The notes: generated by a model from the sequence alone, not told the origin. DNA of 64,000 nt from Streptomyces kronopolitis (GCF_014646275.1 NZ_BMND01000005.1:124001-188000); one strand, 5' to 3'. Counted from the first letter of the stretch, positions 16,489 to 25,753 are shown. Numbers and translations: made by a program.

Positions 16489-17256
16489 ATGACCAACTAC
16501 TACTCCCAAGGATTCGCTGCCTTCTTCGACAGCAGCTACACCGGCTGGGTGGACCGCTTCTCCCCCAAGCTGGTCGCGCACCTGGCGCAGGCGGCCGGAG
16601 ACAACCGCACCGCAGCCGATATCTGCTGCGGCACCGGCGTGACCGCCGCCCACTTCCTCGACGCCGGCTGGACCCTGCACGGGGTCGACGGCTCGAAGGC
16701 GATGCTCGACCTCGCGCGGGCCCGGCACGCCGCACGGATCGAGGAGGGCAGGTTCGGCGTGACGGAGGCCGACGCCCGCGCGTTCCGGCTGCCCGCCGAG
16801 GTCGCCGCGTGCGTCAGCATGGACGGCGCGCTCAACCACCTCCCCACCCTCGACGATCTGCGGCAGTGCTTCACCTCGGTGGCCGCCGCGCTCGCCCCCG
16901 GGGGCGAGTTCGTCTTCGACCTCTACGAGGAGTCGCACTTCCTCCACTGGAACCACGTCACGCTCACGGACAGCCCCGAGGCGGTCGTGGTCAAGCGGGG
17001 GGTGTGGGACACCGCCGGCCGCAGCGGCATGCTGCGCGTCTCGGGGGTGTTCGACACCGGGGACCGGGCGCAGCGGGTCGACCAGACGCTGACGAGCTGG
17101 TACTACGACCATGCCGAGGTGACCGGTGCGCTGCGCGCGGCCGGACTGGAGCCGCTCCCCCACGACTTCGGCGGCCCCGACCTCAAGTGCGACTCGGGTT
17201 CCTGCTCGCGCACCGATGTGCCGTGCCGCCGGGTCTACCGCGCCCGCAAGGCCTGA
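16489..17256 (+). CDS. Class I SAM-dependent methyltransferase
   Basis: A 255-residue methyltransferase. The SAM-binding motif I is ADICCGTGVTAAHF (about residues 44-57), followed by LHGVDGSKAMLDLA (acidic ribose contact) and CVSMDGALNHL. The C-terminal third ends with a Cys-containing segment (LKCDSGSCSR). It starts at an ATG preceded by GCAGGAAGGG. The role is probably O-, N- or C-methylation of the pathway product. It is the last gene in the rightward run, and a possible hairpin follows. Confidence 0.85.
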   Translation: MTNYYSQGFAAFFDSSYTGWVDRFSPKLVAHLAQAAGDNRTAADICCGTGVTAAHFLDAGWTLHGVDGSKAMLDLARARHAARIEEGRFGVTEADARAFRLPAEVAACVSMDGALNHLPTLDDLRQCFTSVAAALAPGGEFVFDLYEESHFLHWNHVTLTDSPEAVVVKRGVWDTAGRSGMLRVSGVFDTGDRAQRVDQTLTSWYYDHAEVTGALRAAGLEPLPHDFGGPDLKCDSGSCSRTDVPCRRVYRARKA

Positions 17257-17271
17257 CGCACGCGACCCCCG

Positions 17272-17324
17272 GGACGGTGGGCACGGACGCCGCGCACGGC
17301 GGGGCGTCGTCGGCACCACCGTCC
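17272..17324 (+). terminator. Possible terminator after the biosynthetic run
   Basis: GGACGGTGG at 17272-17280 pairs perfectly with CCACCGTCC at 17316-17324; the 35-base interior can itself fold. It lies 16 bases after the methyltransferase stop. No T-run follows, as is common in Streptomyces. Confidence 0.4.
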
Positions 17325-17421
17325 ACGGGGGCCTGGAATACCTGATGTACGGCGGGGGCGTGGCGGGCCGGTGACGGCTCCGGGAGACGGGCCAGCGGGT
17401 CCGCCACGCCCCCGCCGGGCG

Positions 17422-17613
17422 TCAGGAGCGCTTGCCCTTGAGGGAGTCCTTCATCCCCTGGGCGTTGTCGCGGGCCTCGCCCATCGCGCTCTTGGCCCGG
17501 CCCCTGGCCTCGTCCGTGCGGCCCTCGGCCTTCATGCGCTCGTTGCCCATGGCCTTGCCGGCCTTCTGCTTGGCCTTGCCCTTCATCTTGTCCATGGAAC
17601 CCTTGTCAGCCAT
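17422..17613 (-). CDS. CsbD-like small stress protein
   Basis: A 63-residue, highly charged, Lys/Glu/Met-rich protein with no hydrophobic core, reading DKMKGKAKQKAGKAMGNE then EGRTDEARGRAKSAMGEA. This is the CsbD pattern of small stress-induced proteins, usually controlled by general-stress sigma factors; the molecular function is unknown. A strong site GAAGGAG precedes the ATG. It is transcribed toward the end of the biosynthetic operon and is probably unrelated to it. Confidence 0.85.
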   Translation of the reverse strand: MADKGSMDKMKGKAKQKAGKAMGNERMKAEGRTDEARGRAKSAMGEARDNAQGMKDSLKGKRS

Positions 17614-18007
17614 GTCGAACTCCTTCGTGCGGAGGGGAAAAGCTTCGTCCTCACGCTGCCGCAGGTCGCATCGGCCCGCACCCGGAGGCGGCTGGCCGAG
17701 GGAACTCCTGTGCGGCCGCGGTGCGTCCCCCGGCTCCCGCTACGCCTCGGTATCCCGTGCGACGGCGGCCCCGTACCGGCGCGGCCGCGGCACGGGCCGA
17801 AGCTCCCGGGCCCGTTCGGGCGTCCGCCGGCCGGGGCCCGGCCACCCGCCACCCCGGTCCGTCGCCCGCGGCGTCCGGTGGCGGCCCCGCGCGTCCCCCA
17901 CGGGCGTCACCCGATCGGTCGTCCCGGTTCGCCGCGCCCGCCCCGGCCCCCTAGCGTCGTACGACGCAGCGTGCCGTCTGCGCACCGCCGCCTCAAGGGA
18001 GTCCGAC
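17614..18007. other. Divergent non-coding spacer
   Basis: About 390 bases between the CsbD gene (leftward) and a lipoprotein gene (rightward). It must hold both promoters. Frames open through this GC-rich stretch but show no start with a ribosome site and read as Arg/Pro-rich shadow sequence. No clear repeat or operator was found. Confidence 0.35.
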
Positions 18008-18538
18008 ATGCGGAGGGTCCTCACCGTGCCGACCGTGCTGCTCGCCCTCGCCGGGGCGGGCTGCGGGGACGGCGGCGAAGCGCCGACCGCGGCGTCGTCC
18101 GCCACGGGCAGCGGCCCGGGCAGCCGCGGCTCGGCGTCCCCGACCGTCCCGGGACAGCCGGTGGACTGCGGCGAGCTGGCCGACGCGCTGGGCCCCGAGG
18201 GCGATGTCACCCTCTTCGCGGATGCCGCGGCCGGCGGCACGGTGGGCTGTACGGAGGCCCGCTCGGTGATGTCCGAGTTCTTCCTGCGGGCGCCGCGGGA
18301 GGCCGAGGACGACCGGGGCACGCTCGCCGTCCGGGGCTGGCTCTGCCAGTACGAGAGCGGCCCCACCGGCACCTGGATCACGACCTGCCGCAAGGACAAG
18401 CGGGAGATGCACACGGAGGAGCCGTCCGGCCAGAGCGGCCCCTCCGAGGAGCCCGGCACACCGGACGGCTCGCAGCTGCCCACCCTCCCCGACGAGCCCT
18501 CCGACCCGATGGACGAGCCGTCGACGGAGGAGCTGTAG
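18008..18538 (+). CDS. Probable secreted lipoprotein of unknown function
   Basis: A 176-residue protein with a short N-terminal signal (MRRVLTVPTVLLALAGAGC) whose Cys19 is the probable lipidation site, although the -3 residue is Gly rather than the usual Leu. A Ser/Gly/Thr-rich linker follows, then a compact domain with cysteines at VDCGEL, VGCTEA, WLCQYE and TTCRKD, which could form two disulphides. The tail is Pro/Glu/Ser-rich and acidic. I do not recognise the domain. It would sit on the outer face of the membrane. Confidence 0.7.
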   Translation: MRRVLTVPTVLLALAGAGCGDGGEAPTAASSATGSGPGSRGSASPTVPGQPVDCGELADALGPEGDVTLFADAAAGGTVGCTEARSVMSEFFLRAPREAEDDRGTLAVRGWLCQYESGPTGTWITTCRKDKREMHTEEPSGQSGPSEEPGTPDGSQLPTLPDEPSDPMDEPSTEEL

Positions 18539-18584
18539 GCGGAGCAGCGGTGGGCGGACGCCGGGCCGGGCCCGCCGGGTGCCG

Positions 18585-19082
18585 TCAGTCCTGCGGCGCC
18601 GTCGGCTCCTCGCCCATCCCCTGGAACCACGTCGGCCCCGGCTCCAGCGCCCGCTTGATGCGGGTCAGCGCGTAGTCCTGGAGCTCCGGCAGGGCGTCGA
18701 CCGCGAACCAGCCCACCTCCAGCGACTCGTCGTCGTTGACCCGGGCCTCACCGCCGATCGCCCGGCAGCGCAGCGTCACGTCCATGAACTGGCAGACGTC
18801 CCCGTTGGGGTAATGGGTGGGCGGCATGGTCTCGATGAGGACCACGGCCTCGGGGACGACCCGCACCGCGGTCTCCTCATGGACCTCGCGCACCGCGGTC
18901 TCGGCCGGCTGCTCGCCGGGCTCGGGGATGCCGCCGATCACCGACCAGCCGCCGGTGTCGGCCCGCCTGCCCAGCAGGACGCGGCCCCGGTCGTCGAAGA
19001 CCACCGCGCTCACCCCGGGCAGCCACAGCAGCTGCCGGCCGATGGAGGTCCGCAGGTCACGGATGAAATCGGGAGTTGCCAT
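18585..19082 (-). CDS. Nudix hydrolase
   Basis: A 165-residue Nudix protein with the complete box GGIPEPGEQPAETAVREVHEETAV (about residues 49-72). The start PDFIRDLRTSIGRQLLWLPGV and the segment VVFDDRGRVLLGRRADTGGW are typical of actinobacterial Nudix proteins acting on nucleotide-type pyrophosphates. The substrate is not identifiable. It is a single gene, 77 bases from the leftward membrane-protein gene that follows it. Confidence 0.87.
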   Translation of the reverse strand: MATPDFIRDLRTSIGRQLLWLPGVSAVVFDDRGRVLLGRRADTGGWSVIGGIPEPGEQPAETAVREVHEETAVRVVPEAVVLIETMPPTHYPNGDVCQFMDVTLRCRAIGGEARVNDDESLEVGWFAVDALPELQDYALTRIKRALEPGPTWFQGMGEEPTAPQD

Positions 19083-19159
19083 CCTTCGACCCTACGGGAG
19101 ACCGGCCGCGGGCTCCCGGCGTACGGTGCAGCCGGTGCCGCCGCCCGCCCGTGCCGCGC

Positions 19160-19777
19160 TCAGGCGCCGGCCGGGGACCCCTCACGCGGGCGGAGCCGGC
19201 CGCGGATCACCCGCACGGCGACCTCCGCGTCATCGACGGTGATGGTGAAGGTCCGCCCGTCGCCGAGCCGCAGGATCACGCCCTCACCGCGGCGGACGAC
19301 GACGGCGGTGCCCTGCTCGGGGCGCCAGCGGTAGCCCCAGCCGCCCCAGTGGCGGGGCGTGACCTGCGGGGTGAAATCGGCGCCGACGACGGTTTCCAGC
19401 GGGATCCGGCGGCGCGGCACCCCTATATGGCCGCACCGCACCTCCAGGTACTCCTTGTCCACGCGCACCGCGACGTGGACGAAGGCCAGCGTGCCGAAGA
19501 GCACCAGCAGCCCGGCCGCGACACAGCCGACCACCGACATCACCAGGGCCACCAGGCCCGAGGTCCAGTTGCTGTCGACGGCGAGTTCGATGCCCAGGGC
19601 CAGACAGGCGGCGCCGATCGCGGCCAGCAGCCACTGGATGCGGTTGGTGGCACTGCCGTGCCAGACCTCGGGAAGCTCCGCGTGGGAGCCGCCGACGGGG
19701 CGCGCCGGGCCGGCGGCGCCGTCGGTGGGGTCCTGGCTCTCGGGGGCGGCTGCCCCCTCGTGGGGGTGGTCCCTCAT
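19160..19777 (-). CDS. Two-pass membrane protein with PH-like C-terminal domain
   Basis: A 205-residue protein. A charged, Pro/Gly-rich cytoplasmic N-terminus is followed by two membrane segments (about 49-67 and 74-103), then a soluble beta-rich domain: VRVDKEYLEVRCGHIGVPRRRIPLE, GWGYRW and GEGVILRLGDGRTFTITVDD, resembling the PH-like domains of small actinobacterial membrane proteins. Function unknown. It lies between a Nudix gene and a glutamate-racemase homologue, all on the same strand. Confidence 0.7.
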   Translation of the reverse strand: MRDHPHEGAAAPESQDPTDGAAGPARPVGGSHAELPEVWHGSATNRIQWLLAAIGAACLALGIELAVDSNWTSGLVALVMSVVGCVAAGLLVLFGTLAFVHVAVRVDKEYLEVRCGHIGVPRRRIPLETVVGADFTPQVTPRHWGGWGYRWRPEQGTAVVVRRGEGVILRLGDGRTFTITVDDAEVAVRVIRGRLRPREGSPAGA

Positions 19778-19871
19778 GAGACGCAGCGTACGCGTCTTTG
19801 CACCCTGGGGCAGCGCGTCGGACGCGTCGTTCGCGCCCCGGGTCGCGGGGCGCGCGGCGTGGTGTCCGGCG

Positions 19872-20699
19872 TCAGCGGCGGGCCGGGGCGGCGGCGCCGT
19901 CCGCCGTCGGTGCGGCGCCGTCCGCTCGGGACCGGGCGAGCAGTTGGCCCTCCTCGTAGGCGAGCGCCGTGTCCGGGAGCGTGCTGGGACGGCCGCTGAG
20001 GATCACGCTCAGGGTGCCGGTCGCGGCGGCCGCCGGGGCGGGCTCGGCGCCGATCCGGCGCAGCGCCTGGGCGGCGACCGCCTCGGCGGAGCCGTACAGC
20101 ACCAGGGCCGGGGCGCCGGGCTGCTGGAGGGCGGCCCGGATCCGCTCCGCGACCAGCTCGTAGTGGGTGCAACCAAGGACGACGGCCCGCAGGTCCCGGG
20201 GGGTGTGCCGGGCGGCGGCCGCCACGGCGGCGTCGATGGCGGCCTCGTCGGCCTGCTGCACCGCGTCGGCGAGCCCCGGGCAGGGCACCCCGGTGACATC
20301 CGCGTCGCGTCCGAACCGTTCGATCAGCTCCCGCTGGTAGGGGCTGCCGGTGGTGGCGGGGGTGGCCCAGATGGCGACCGGGCCGCCGCCGGCCGCGGCG
20401 GGCTTGACGGCCGGGACGGTGCCGATGACCGGGATGCCCGGTTCGAGGGCGGCGCGGAGGGCGGGCAGGGCGTGGACCGACGCGGTGTTGCAGGCGACGA
20501 TCAGCGCGTCGGGCCGGTGCGCGGCCGCGGCGCGGGCGACCGCCAGCGCGTGGGCGGTGACATCGTCGGGCGTACGGGGTCCCCACGGCATTCCGTCGGG
20601 ATCACTGGAGAGCACCAGATCCGCGTCCGGCCGCAGTCGGCGCATGGCGGCGGCCGCCGCGAGCAGCCCATTCCCGGAGTCCATCAGCGCGATCTTCAC
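19872..20699 (-). CDS. Aspartate/glutamate racemase family protein (MurI-like)
   Basis: A 275-residue protein of the cofactor-independent racemase family. The two catalytic cysteines are seen in VACNTAS and LGCTHYE, and the N-terminal DSGNGLL corresponds to DSGxGGL of MurI. It begins KIALMDSGNGLLAAAAAMRRLRPDADLVLSSDP and ends with a divergent Ala-rich tail. It could make D-glutamate for peptidoglycan, but the altered N-terminal motif suggests a paralogue rather than the main enzyme; which it is cannot be settled from this window. Confidence 0.8.
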   Translation of the reverse strand: MKIALMDSGNGLLAAAAAMRRLRPDADLVLSSDPDGMPWGPRTPDDVTAHALAVARAAAAHRPDALIVACNTASVHALPALRAALEPGIPVIGTVPAVKPAAAGGGPVAIWATPATTGSPYQRELIERFGRDADVTGVPCPGLADAVQQADEAAIDAAVAAAARHTPRDLRAVVLGCTHYELVAERIRAALQQPGAPALVLYGSAEAVAAQALRRIGAEPAPAAAATGTLSVILSGRPSTLPDTALAYEEGQLLARSRADGAAPTADGAAAPARR

Positions 20700-20872
20700 C
20701 CGGACACTTTACTCAGCCGGGTGTCCGTCTTGTCATACCGGCTCGTCACGCCGGGCGGGGACGGGCGGCGGCCGCGGACGGCGTCCCGGCCGGTCGCGCC
20801 CCGGGCGCCACGCCGGGGGCACGGTGCCGATCACCGCCGCGCGCCGGGTGCGGTGCGGCAGACTGCGGTGCC

Positions 20873-22042
20873 GTGGGAGCGATGGAGTGGATCGGTGCCG
20901 GGTCGCTGCTGGCCTGGGCGTGGCTGCTGCTGGGGCAGGGCTTCTTCTGGCGGACGGACGTGCGGCTGCCGGACCGCCGGGACCCGGAGCGCTGGCCGTC
21001 GGTCGCCGTGGTGGTCCCGGCGCGGGACGAGGCCGCGGTGCTGCCGGACAGCCTGCCCTCGCTGCTCGGGCAGAAGTACCCGGGCCGGGCGGAAGTGTTC
21101 CTGGTCGACGACGGCAGTACGGACGGGACCGGCGCGCTGGCCCGGGAGCTGGCGGCCGCGCGGGGCGGACTGCCGCTGACCGTGTCCTCGCCCGGTGAGC
21201 CCGGGCCGGGGTGGACGGGGAAACTGTGGGCGCTGCGGCACGGCATCGCGCTGGCGCGCGAGCGCGTCGGGCCGGAGTACCTGCTGCTGACCGACGCGGA
21301 CATCGCGCACGAGCCGGACAGCCTGCGGGAGTTGGTGGCGGCGGCCCGGTCGGCGGACCTGGACCTGGTCTCCCAGATGGCGCGGCTGCGGGTGGTGACG
21401 CGCTGGGAGCGGCTGATCGTGCCGGCGTTCGTGTACTTCTTCGGGCAGCTGTATCCGTTCCGGTGGGTCAACCGCCCCGGGGCGCGGACCGCGGCGGCGG
21501 CCGGCGGCTGCGTGCTGCTGCGGCGGGAGGCCGCGGAGCGGGCGGGCATCCCGGAGGCGATCCGGCACGCGGTGATCGACGACGTGACGCTGGCCCGCGC
21601 GGTCAAGCGCTCCGGCCGGGCCGAGGGCGGGCGGATCTGGCTGGGGCTGGCGGACCGGGTGGCCAGTGTGCGGCCGTATCCGCGGCCGGCCGATCTGTGG
21701 CGGATGGTCTCGCGCAGCGCGTACGCCCAACTGCGGCACCAGCCGCTGCTGTTGCTCGGCACGGTGCTCGGCCTGGCGCTGGTCTACCTCGTGCCGCCCG
21801 TCGCGCTGGCGGTCGGGGCGGCCGGCGGCGGAGCGGCGGTGGCCGCGCTGGGCGGGGCGGCCTGGGCCGTGATGTGCGGGACGTATCTGCCGATGCTGCG
21901 CCACTACGGGCAGCCGTGGTGGACGGCGCCGCTGCTGCCCTTCACCGCGCTGCTGTATCTGCTGATGACGGTGGACTCGGCGGTGCAGCACCACCGGGGG
22001 CGCGGCGCGGCGTGGAAGGGCCGGACGTACCCCAAGCCGTGA
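20873..22042 (+). CDS. Membrane glycosyltransferase family 2, HpnB-like
   Basis: A 389-residue protein. An N-terminal membrane anchor is followed by a GT-A glycosyltransferase domain: VAVVVPARDEAAVLP, VFLVDDGSTDGT, GWTGKLWALRHGI and LLTDADIAHEPDSL (the metal-binding DxD), then VIDDVTLARAVK. Three or so C-terminal membrane segments follow. This is the layout of the hopanoid-associated HpnB family, although no hopene synthase gene lies in the window, so the acceptor remains open. GTG at 20873 or ATG at 20882 could be the start; both give the same domain. Confidence 0.82.
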   Translation: MGAMEWIGAGSLLAWAWLLLGQGFFWRTDVRLPDRRDPERWPSVAVVVPARDEAAVLPDSLPSLLGQKYPGRAEVFLVDDGSTDGTGALARELAAARGGLPLTVSSPGEPGPGWTGKLWALRHGIALARERVGPEYLLLTDADIAHEPDSLRELVAAARSADLDLVSQMARLRVVTRWERLIVPAFVYFFGQLYPFRWVNRPGARTAAAAGGCVLLRREAAERAGIPEAIRHAVIDDVTLARAVKRSGRAEGGRIWLGLADRVASVRPYPRPADLWRMVSRSAYAQLRHQPLLLLGTVLGLALVYLVPPVALAVGAAGGGAAVAALGGAAWAVMCGTYLPMLRHYGQPWWTAPLLPFTALLYLLMTVDSAVQHHRGRGAAWKGRTYPKP

Positions 22043-22063
22043 GCCGCGCCCCCGCGGCCGCCG

Positions 22064-23452
22064 TCACTTGCGGGCCGGTGCCCAGTTCAGGCCCCAGCCG
22101 TAGGCCTGGTCGACGGTGCGCTGCGGGCTGACGCCGGGCGCGGGCACGAGGTAGCGGGCCTCGCGCTGGACGACGAGTTCGCTGCCGGTGTGGGTGATCA
22201 GGGCCAGCGCGCAGACGGTGGAGGGCACCGTGCAGGCGTCGAGGGTGAAGTCGACGGGGGCGCCGTGCTGGGGCTGGAGGGTGACGGTCGCCTCCAGGCC
22301 CTCGAAGCTGCGGGCACCGGCGTAGACCGTGACGAAGATCAGGATGCGCCTGATCCGCGCCTGGTGGTCGAGGTTGATGGTCATGTTCTCGCCGGCCGCG
22401 ACCGCGCCGGTGCGGTCGTCGCCGTCGAGCTGGATGTACGGCGGGGCGTGCAGGGCGCCGAAGTTACCGCCCAGGGGGTGGACCACACCGGCGGCGCCGT
22501 CGGTGAGTTCGTAGAGCGCGCAGAGGTCGAGGTCGACCTCCCCGGACGGCTGCAGCGCGCCGCGGGCGCCCATGGCCTGCAACGCCTTGCGGCCGAGGGT
22601 CTTGCCCAGGCTCTTGCCCGCCGCGCCGCCGTGCCAGTTGAGGTTCACCCGCATCGCCCCGGAGGTGCCGCCCTGCTTCGTCAGCGAGACGGCGGGGGCG
22701 GCCTTCGTGAGCGTCACCTTGGTCAGCCGGACGGGCGGGGAGGCGGGGGCCGGGGCGGGCTGCCCGGGCGGCGGCGGGACGGATGTCACGGGCTGCCCGG
22801 TCGGCGCCGGCGGCGGGGGCGCGACGGGCGGTGCGGGCGGTGGCGCCATGGGCGGTGCGGGCGCCATGGCCGGGGGTGCGGCGGGGGGCGGCACCGCGGC
22901 GGGCGCCGCGGGAGCCGGGGCGGGCGCGGCCTCCTCGACGCTGATGCCGAAGTCGGTGGCCAGCCCGGCGAGACCGGTGTCGTAGCCCTGGCCCACCGCG
23001 CGGAACTTCCAGGCGCCCTGGCGCCGGTAGAGCTCGCCGAGCACGAAGGCGGTCTCGGGCCCGGCGTCCTCGCTGTCGAAACGGGCGAGTTCGGCGCCGT
23101 CCGCGGCGTCCAGCACCCGGATGTGCAGCCCGGGCACGCTCCCGAACGTGCCGCCGTCGGCGGAGGCGGCGAGCACCACGGTGTCCACGGCGGGCTCCAC
23201 GGCCGTCAGATCGACGGTGAGATCGTCGGTCACCGCGCCGCCGGCCGGGCGCTTGCCCTCGTGGCGTACGGCGCCGGAGCGGTGCGCGGCCTGGTTGTAG
23301 AAGACGAAGTCGCCGTCGTCGCGGACCTTTCCGGACACCAGCAGCAGCGCGGAGGCATCGACGTCCGGCGTCCCCGGGGCGGTCCGCCAGCCCAGTTCCA
23401 CCCGGACCGCCGGGGCCGGGATGGGGACATTCCCGCCCTTGAGCATCGACAT
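22064..23452 (-). CDS. TerD/TerA tellurium-resistance-type stress protein, two-domain
   Basis: A 462-residue protein made of two ligand-binding domains joined by a long Pro/Ala-rich linker (about 180-255). The N-terminal domain is TerD-like: [63 protein letters not shown] and [21 protein letters not shown]. The C-terminal domain resembles Ter[22 protein letters not shown] and [19 protein letters not shown]. These proteins bind calcium and belong to the ter stress network. The ATG at 23452 is chosen because GGAAGG precedes it; an in-frame start at 23494 lacks a site. Confidence 0.85.
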   Translation of the reverse strand: MSMLKGGNVPIPAPAVRVELGWRTAPGTPDVDASALLLVSGKVRDDGDFVFYNQAAHRSGAVRHEGKRPAGGAVTDDLTVDLTAVEPAVDTVVLAASADGGTFGSVPGLHIRVLDAADGAELARFDSEDAGPETAFVLGELYRRQGAWKFRAVGQGYDTGLAGLATDFGISVEEAAPAPAPAAPAAVPPPAAPPAMAPAPPMAPPPAPPVAPPPPAPTGQPVTSVPPPPGQPAPAPASPPVRLTKVTLTKAAPAVSLTKQGGTSGAMRVNLNWHGGAAGKSLGKTLGRKALQAMGARGALQPSGEVDLDLCALYELTDGAAGVVHPLGGNFGALHAPPYIQLDGDDRTGAVAAGENMTINLDHQARIRRILIFVTVYAGARSFEGLEATVTLQPQHGAPVDFTLDACTVPSTVCALALITHTGSELVVQREARYLVPAPGVSPQRTVDQAYGWGLNWAPARK

Positions 23453-23696
23453 CGCCGCACCTTCCTGTCGTCCGCCTACCTGCCGTGGTGCCACCTCCCA
23501 ACCTACTTGGCCCGAACCGTTCCGAACGCCCCTTGTTCACCGGCGAGGAGCGGGGTCTTTACACGATCCCTACGGGCGATCGCGACCGATTTCCACAAGT
23601 TCGCTCGCATTGGCGCTCGGCAGCCACTCCGAACACGGAAAACAACCCTCTTGCCAGACTCCCCAATCGGCACATCGTGGGCTTAACTTATGAAGC

Positions 23697-24128
23697 ATGA
23701 CCTCCCCCCGCTCTACCTACGGCGGCGGCTACTACGCTTCGCCTTCCTTCCCGGACACCCCGATCTACGACAGCCTCGTCGCAGAACGCGGCACGCCCCA
23801 GATCGCCCCGATCCGGGTGAACCCCTCCCCTTACGACACCGGAGCGTCCTACGCCCCGGCACTGCCGGCCCTTCCGGCGCTCCCGTCCGGGCCCTCCCAG
23901 AGCTATCCGGGCGCGGCCGCCCAGCCGGTCGCCCCGCTCCAGCAGGCCCCGGCGCCCTACATCCCGCAGCAGGCGGGCGTCCGCGGCTATCCGCCCCCGC
24001 AGCAGCAGCCCCAGCGCCCGCCCATGGGCACGGGGTACGAGTCGATGCGGCCGGCCGCCCCGGTGGCCCCGCGACAGCCCTCGCCGTACGACGACCCCTA
24101 CGGCCGCCAGTACCCGCGGGGGTACTGA
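23697..24128 (+). CDS. Pro-rich hypothetical protein conserved in Streptomyces
   Basis: A 143-residue protein of low complexity. It starts MTSPRSTYGGGYYASPSFPDT, continues IYDSLVAERGTPQIAPIRV, and then is dominated by Pro, Gln, Tyr and Ala with repeated short P/Q stretches, ending QPSPYDDPYGRQYPRGY. No fold or catalytic motif. I believe it belongs to a domain-of-unknown-function family common in Streptomyces (DUF6643-like), but this is from memory. No strong ribosome site is seen, but the start region is AT-richer than its surroundings and could carry a leaderless promoter. Confidence 0.65.
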   Translation: MTSPRSTYGGGYYASPSFPDTPIYDSLVAERGTPQIAPIRVNPSPYDTGASYAPALPALPALPSGPSQSYPGAAAQPVAPLQQAPAPYIPQQAGVRGYPPPQQQPQRPPMGTGYESMRPAAPVAPRQPSPYDDPYGRQYPRGY

Positions 24129-24176
24129 CCCTGGCCGATCGATCACTTGTCCGAGGCGGCTGGCAGGATGGACGGC

Positions 24177-25001
24177 ATGCCGACGCCTGCGCTCCGTTCG
24201 ATCCACCTCTACCCGGTCAAGTCCCTTGCGGGGTCCGGTCCCGGTGAAGCGGCGGTGGAACCGTGGGGGCTCGCCGGGGACCGCCGCTGGCTGCTGGTCG
24301 ACGCCGAGCACCGGCAGCTCACCCAACGGCAGCTGCCCGCCATGGCGTTGGCGCGTGCCCAGGAGCTGCCGGGCGGCGCGCTGCGGCTCACCGCGCCCGG
24401 ACGGCAGCCGCTGACGGTCGAGGTGCCCGCCTGCGGGGAGACGTTCCCGGTCGAGGTCTGGAAGGACCGGGTCGAGGCGGTGCCGGTCGAGGGGGCGGCG
24501 GCCGAGTGGTTTCGCGCCTACCTGGGCGTCGAGTGCCGGCTGGTGCATCTCGACGCCCCGGACGAGCGCCGCCCGATCGACCCGGAGTACAGCGAGCCCG
24601 GCGACACGGTCGGTTTCGCCGACGGCTTCCCGCTGCTGCTGACCACGAGTTCCTCGCTGGACGCCCTCAACTCCCTGATCGCGCAGGGCGACCACGCCGA
24701 CGAGGGACCGCTGCCCATGAACCGCTTCCGGCCCAATGTGGTGGTGGACGGCACCGCTCCCTGGGCGGAGGACGACTGGCGGCGGATCCGCATCGGCGAG
24801 GTGGTCTTCGAGGTGGCCAAGCCCAGCGCGCGCTGCGTGGTCACGACCACCGACCAGCACACCGCCGAGCGCGGCAAGGAGCCGCTGCGCACGCTCGCCC
24901 GCCACCGCCGCTTCGGCGACCGCCTGGTCTTCGGCCAGAACCTGATCCCGCGCGGGACCGGCACGATCCGGATCGGCGACCCCTTCGAGATCCTCGACTG
25001 A
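24177..25001 (+). CDS. MOSC-domain protein
   Basis: A 274-residue protein with an N-terminal MOSC beta-barrel domain (LRSIHLYPVKSLAG, GLAGDRRWLLVDAEHRQLTQRQLP) and a C-terminal MOSC domain that holds the conserved cysteine in AKPSARCVVTTTDQHT (about residue 222) and FGQNLIPRGTGTIRIGDPFEIL. MOSC proteins such as mARC and YcbX bind the molybdenum cofactor and reduce N-hydroxylated bases or transfer sulphur. The ATG at 24177 is chosen over 24147 and 24168 because it begins the family-typical sequence. Its end is 14 bases from the convergent TetR gene. Confidence 0.85.
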   Translation: MPTPALRSIHLYPVKSLAGSGPGEAAVEPWGLAGDRRWLLVDAEHRQLTQRQLPAMALARAQELPGGALRLTAPGRQPLTVEVPACGETFPVEVWKDRVEAVPVEGAAAEWFRAYLGVECRLVHLDAPDERRPIDPEYSEPGDTVGFADGFPLLLTTSSSLDALNSLIAQGDHADEGPLPMNRFRPNVVVDGTAPWAEDDWRRIRIGEVVFEVAKPSARCVVTTTDQHTAERGKEPLRTLARHRRFGDRLVFGQNLIPRGTGTIRIGDPFEILD

Positions 25002-25015
25002 GGAGGCCCGGGCCG

Positions 25016-25753
25016 TCAGCCCGCCGCCGTCAGCCCGTCGATCATGCGGTCGAGGAGGCGGTCGAAGGCGTCCTGGCCGCCGGGGTCGCGGCTCGCCGCC
25101 GCCAGGGCCTCGGCGAGGTGGGGATAGGCGTCCCCGGTGGCGACGGACCGGAGGTGGCGCGCCTGGTCCTCCAGGAGTTCGCCGGAGGTGCGGCCGGCGG
25201 CCACCGTGGCCTGCTCCTGGGCGAGTTCGTACGACACGTGGCTGGCCACGAAGCCCGTGAGCAGCGTGAAGACCTCCAGCCGGGCCCGGGCGTCCAGGCC
25301 CGCCGGGGCGAGGGCGGCGAGGGCGTACTCCAGGACGGCGAGGGCGCGCGGGCCGAGCGTCCGGCGGGCCGGCAGCGCGGCCGGCAGCCAGGGGTGGCGC
25401 CGCATGATCTCGCGCTGTTCGCAGGCGAGTCGGCGCAGGTCGGCGCGCCAGTCGCCGGAGGGTTCGCGGGGCATCCGGTGGTCGCCGCTGACCTGGTCGA
25501 TCATCAGCTCCAGCAGCGTCTCCTTGTTGGGGACGTAGCTGTAGAGCGACATCGCACCGGCCCCGATCCGGGCCGCGACCGCGCGCATCGTGACGGCGGG
25601 GAGCCCCTCGGCGTCGGCGAGGGCGACGGCCTCGGCGGTGATCGCGGCGCGACTGTGGGCCGGCGGCCGCCCGCGCCGCGGCCGTTCGGCCGTCGACCAG
25701 AGCGCCTCGGGGTCGACCCCGGCACCGCGGCCGGCTGAGTTGGTACGGGCCAC
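25016..25753 (-). CDS. TetR-family transcriptional regulator
   Basis: A 245-residue regulator. An Arg-rich N-terminus (RPRRGRPPAHSR) leads into the TetR helix-turn-helix: ITAEAVALADAEGLPAVTMRAVAARIGAGAMSLYSYVPNKETLLELMID (about 38-86). The C-terminal half matches the tetracycline-repressor-like ligand domain, with HPWLPAALPARRTLGPRAL. It is divergent from the CocE-type hydrolase at 25850, and the gap between them carries a palindrome (25795-25819), suggesting that it represses both genes. Confidence 0.87.
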   Translation of the reverse strand: MARTNSAGRGAGVDPEALWSTAERPRRGRPPAHSRAAITAEAVALADAEGLPAVTMRAVAARIGAGAMSLYSYVPNKETLLELMIDQVSGDHRMPREPSGDWRADLRRLACEQREIMRRHPWLPAALPARRTLGPRALAVLEYALAALAPAGLDARARLEVFTLLTGFVASHVSYELAQEQATVAAGRTSGELLEDQARHLRSVATGDAYPHLAEALAAASRDPGGQDAFDRLLDRMIDGLTAAG

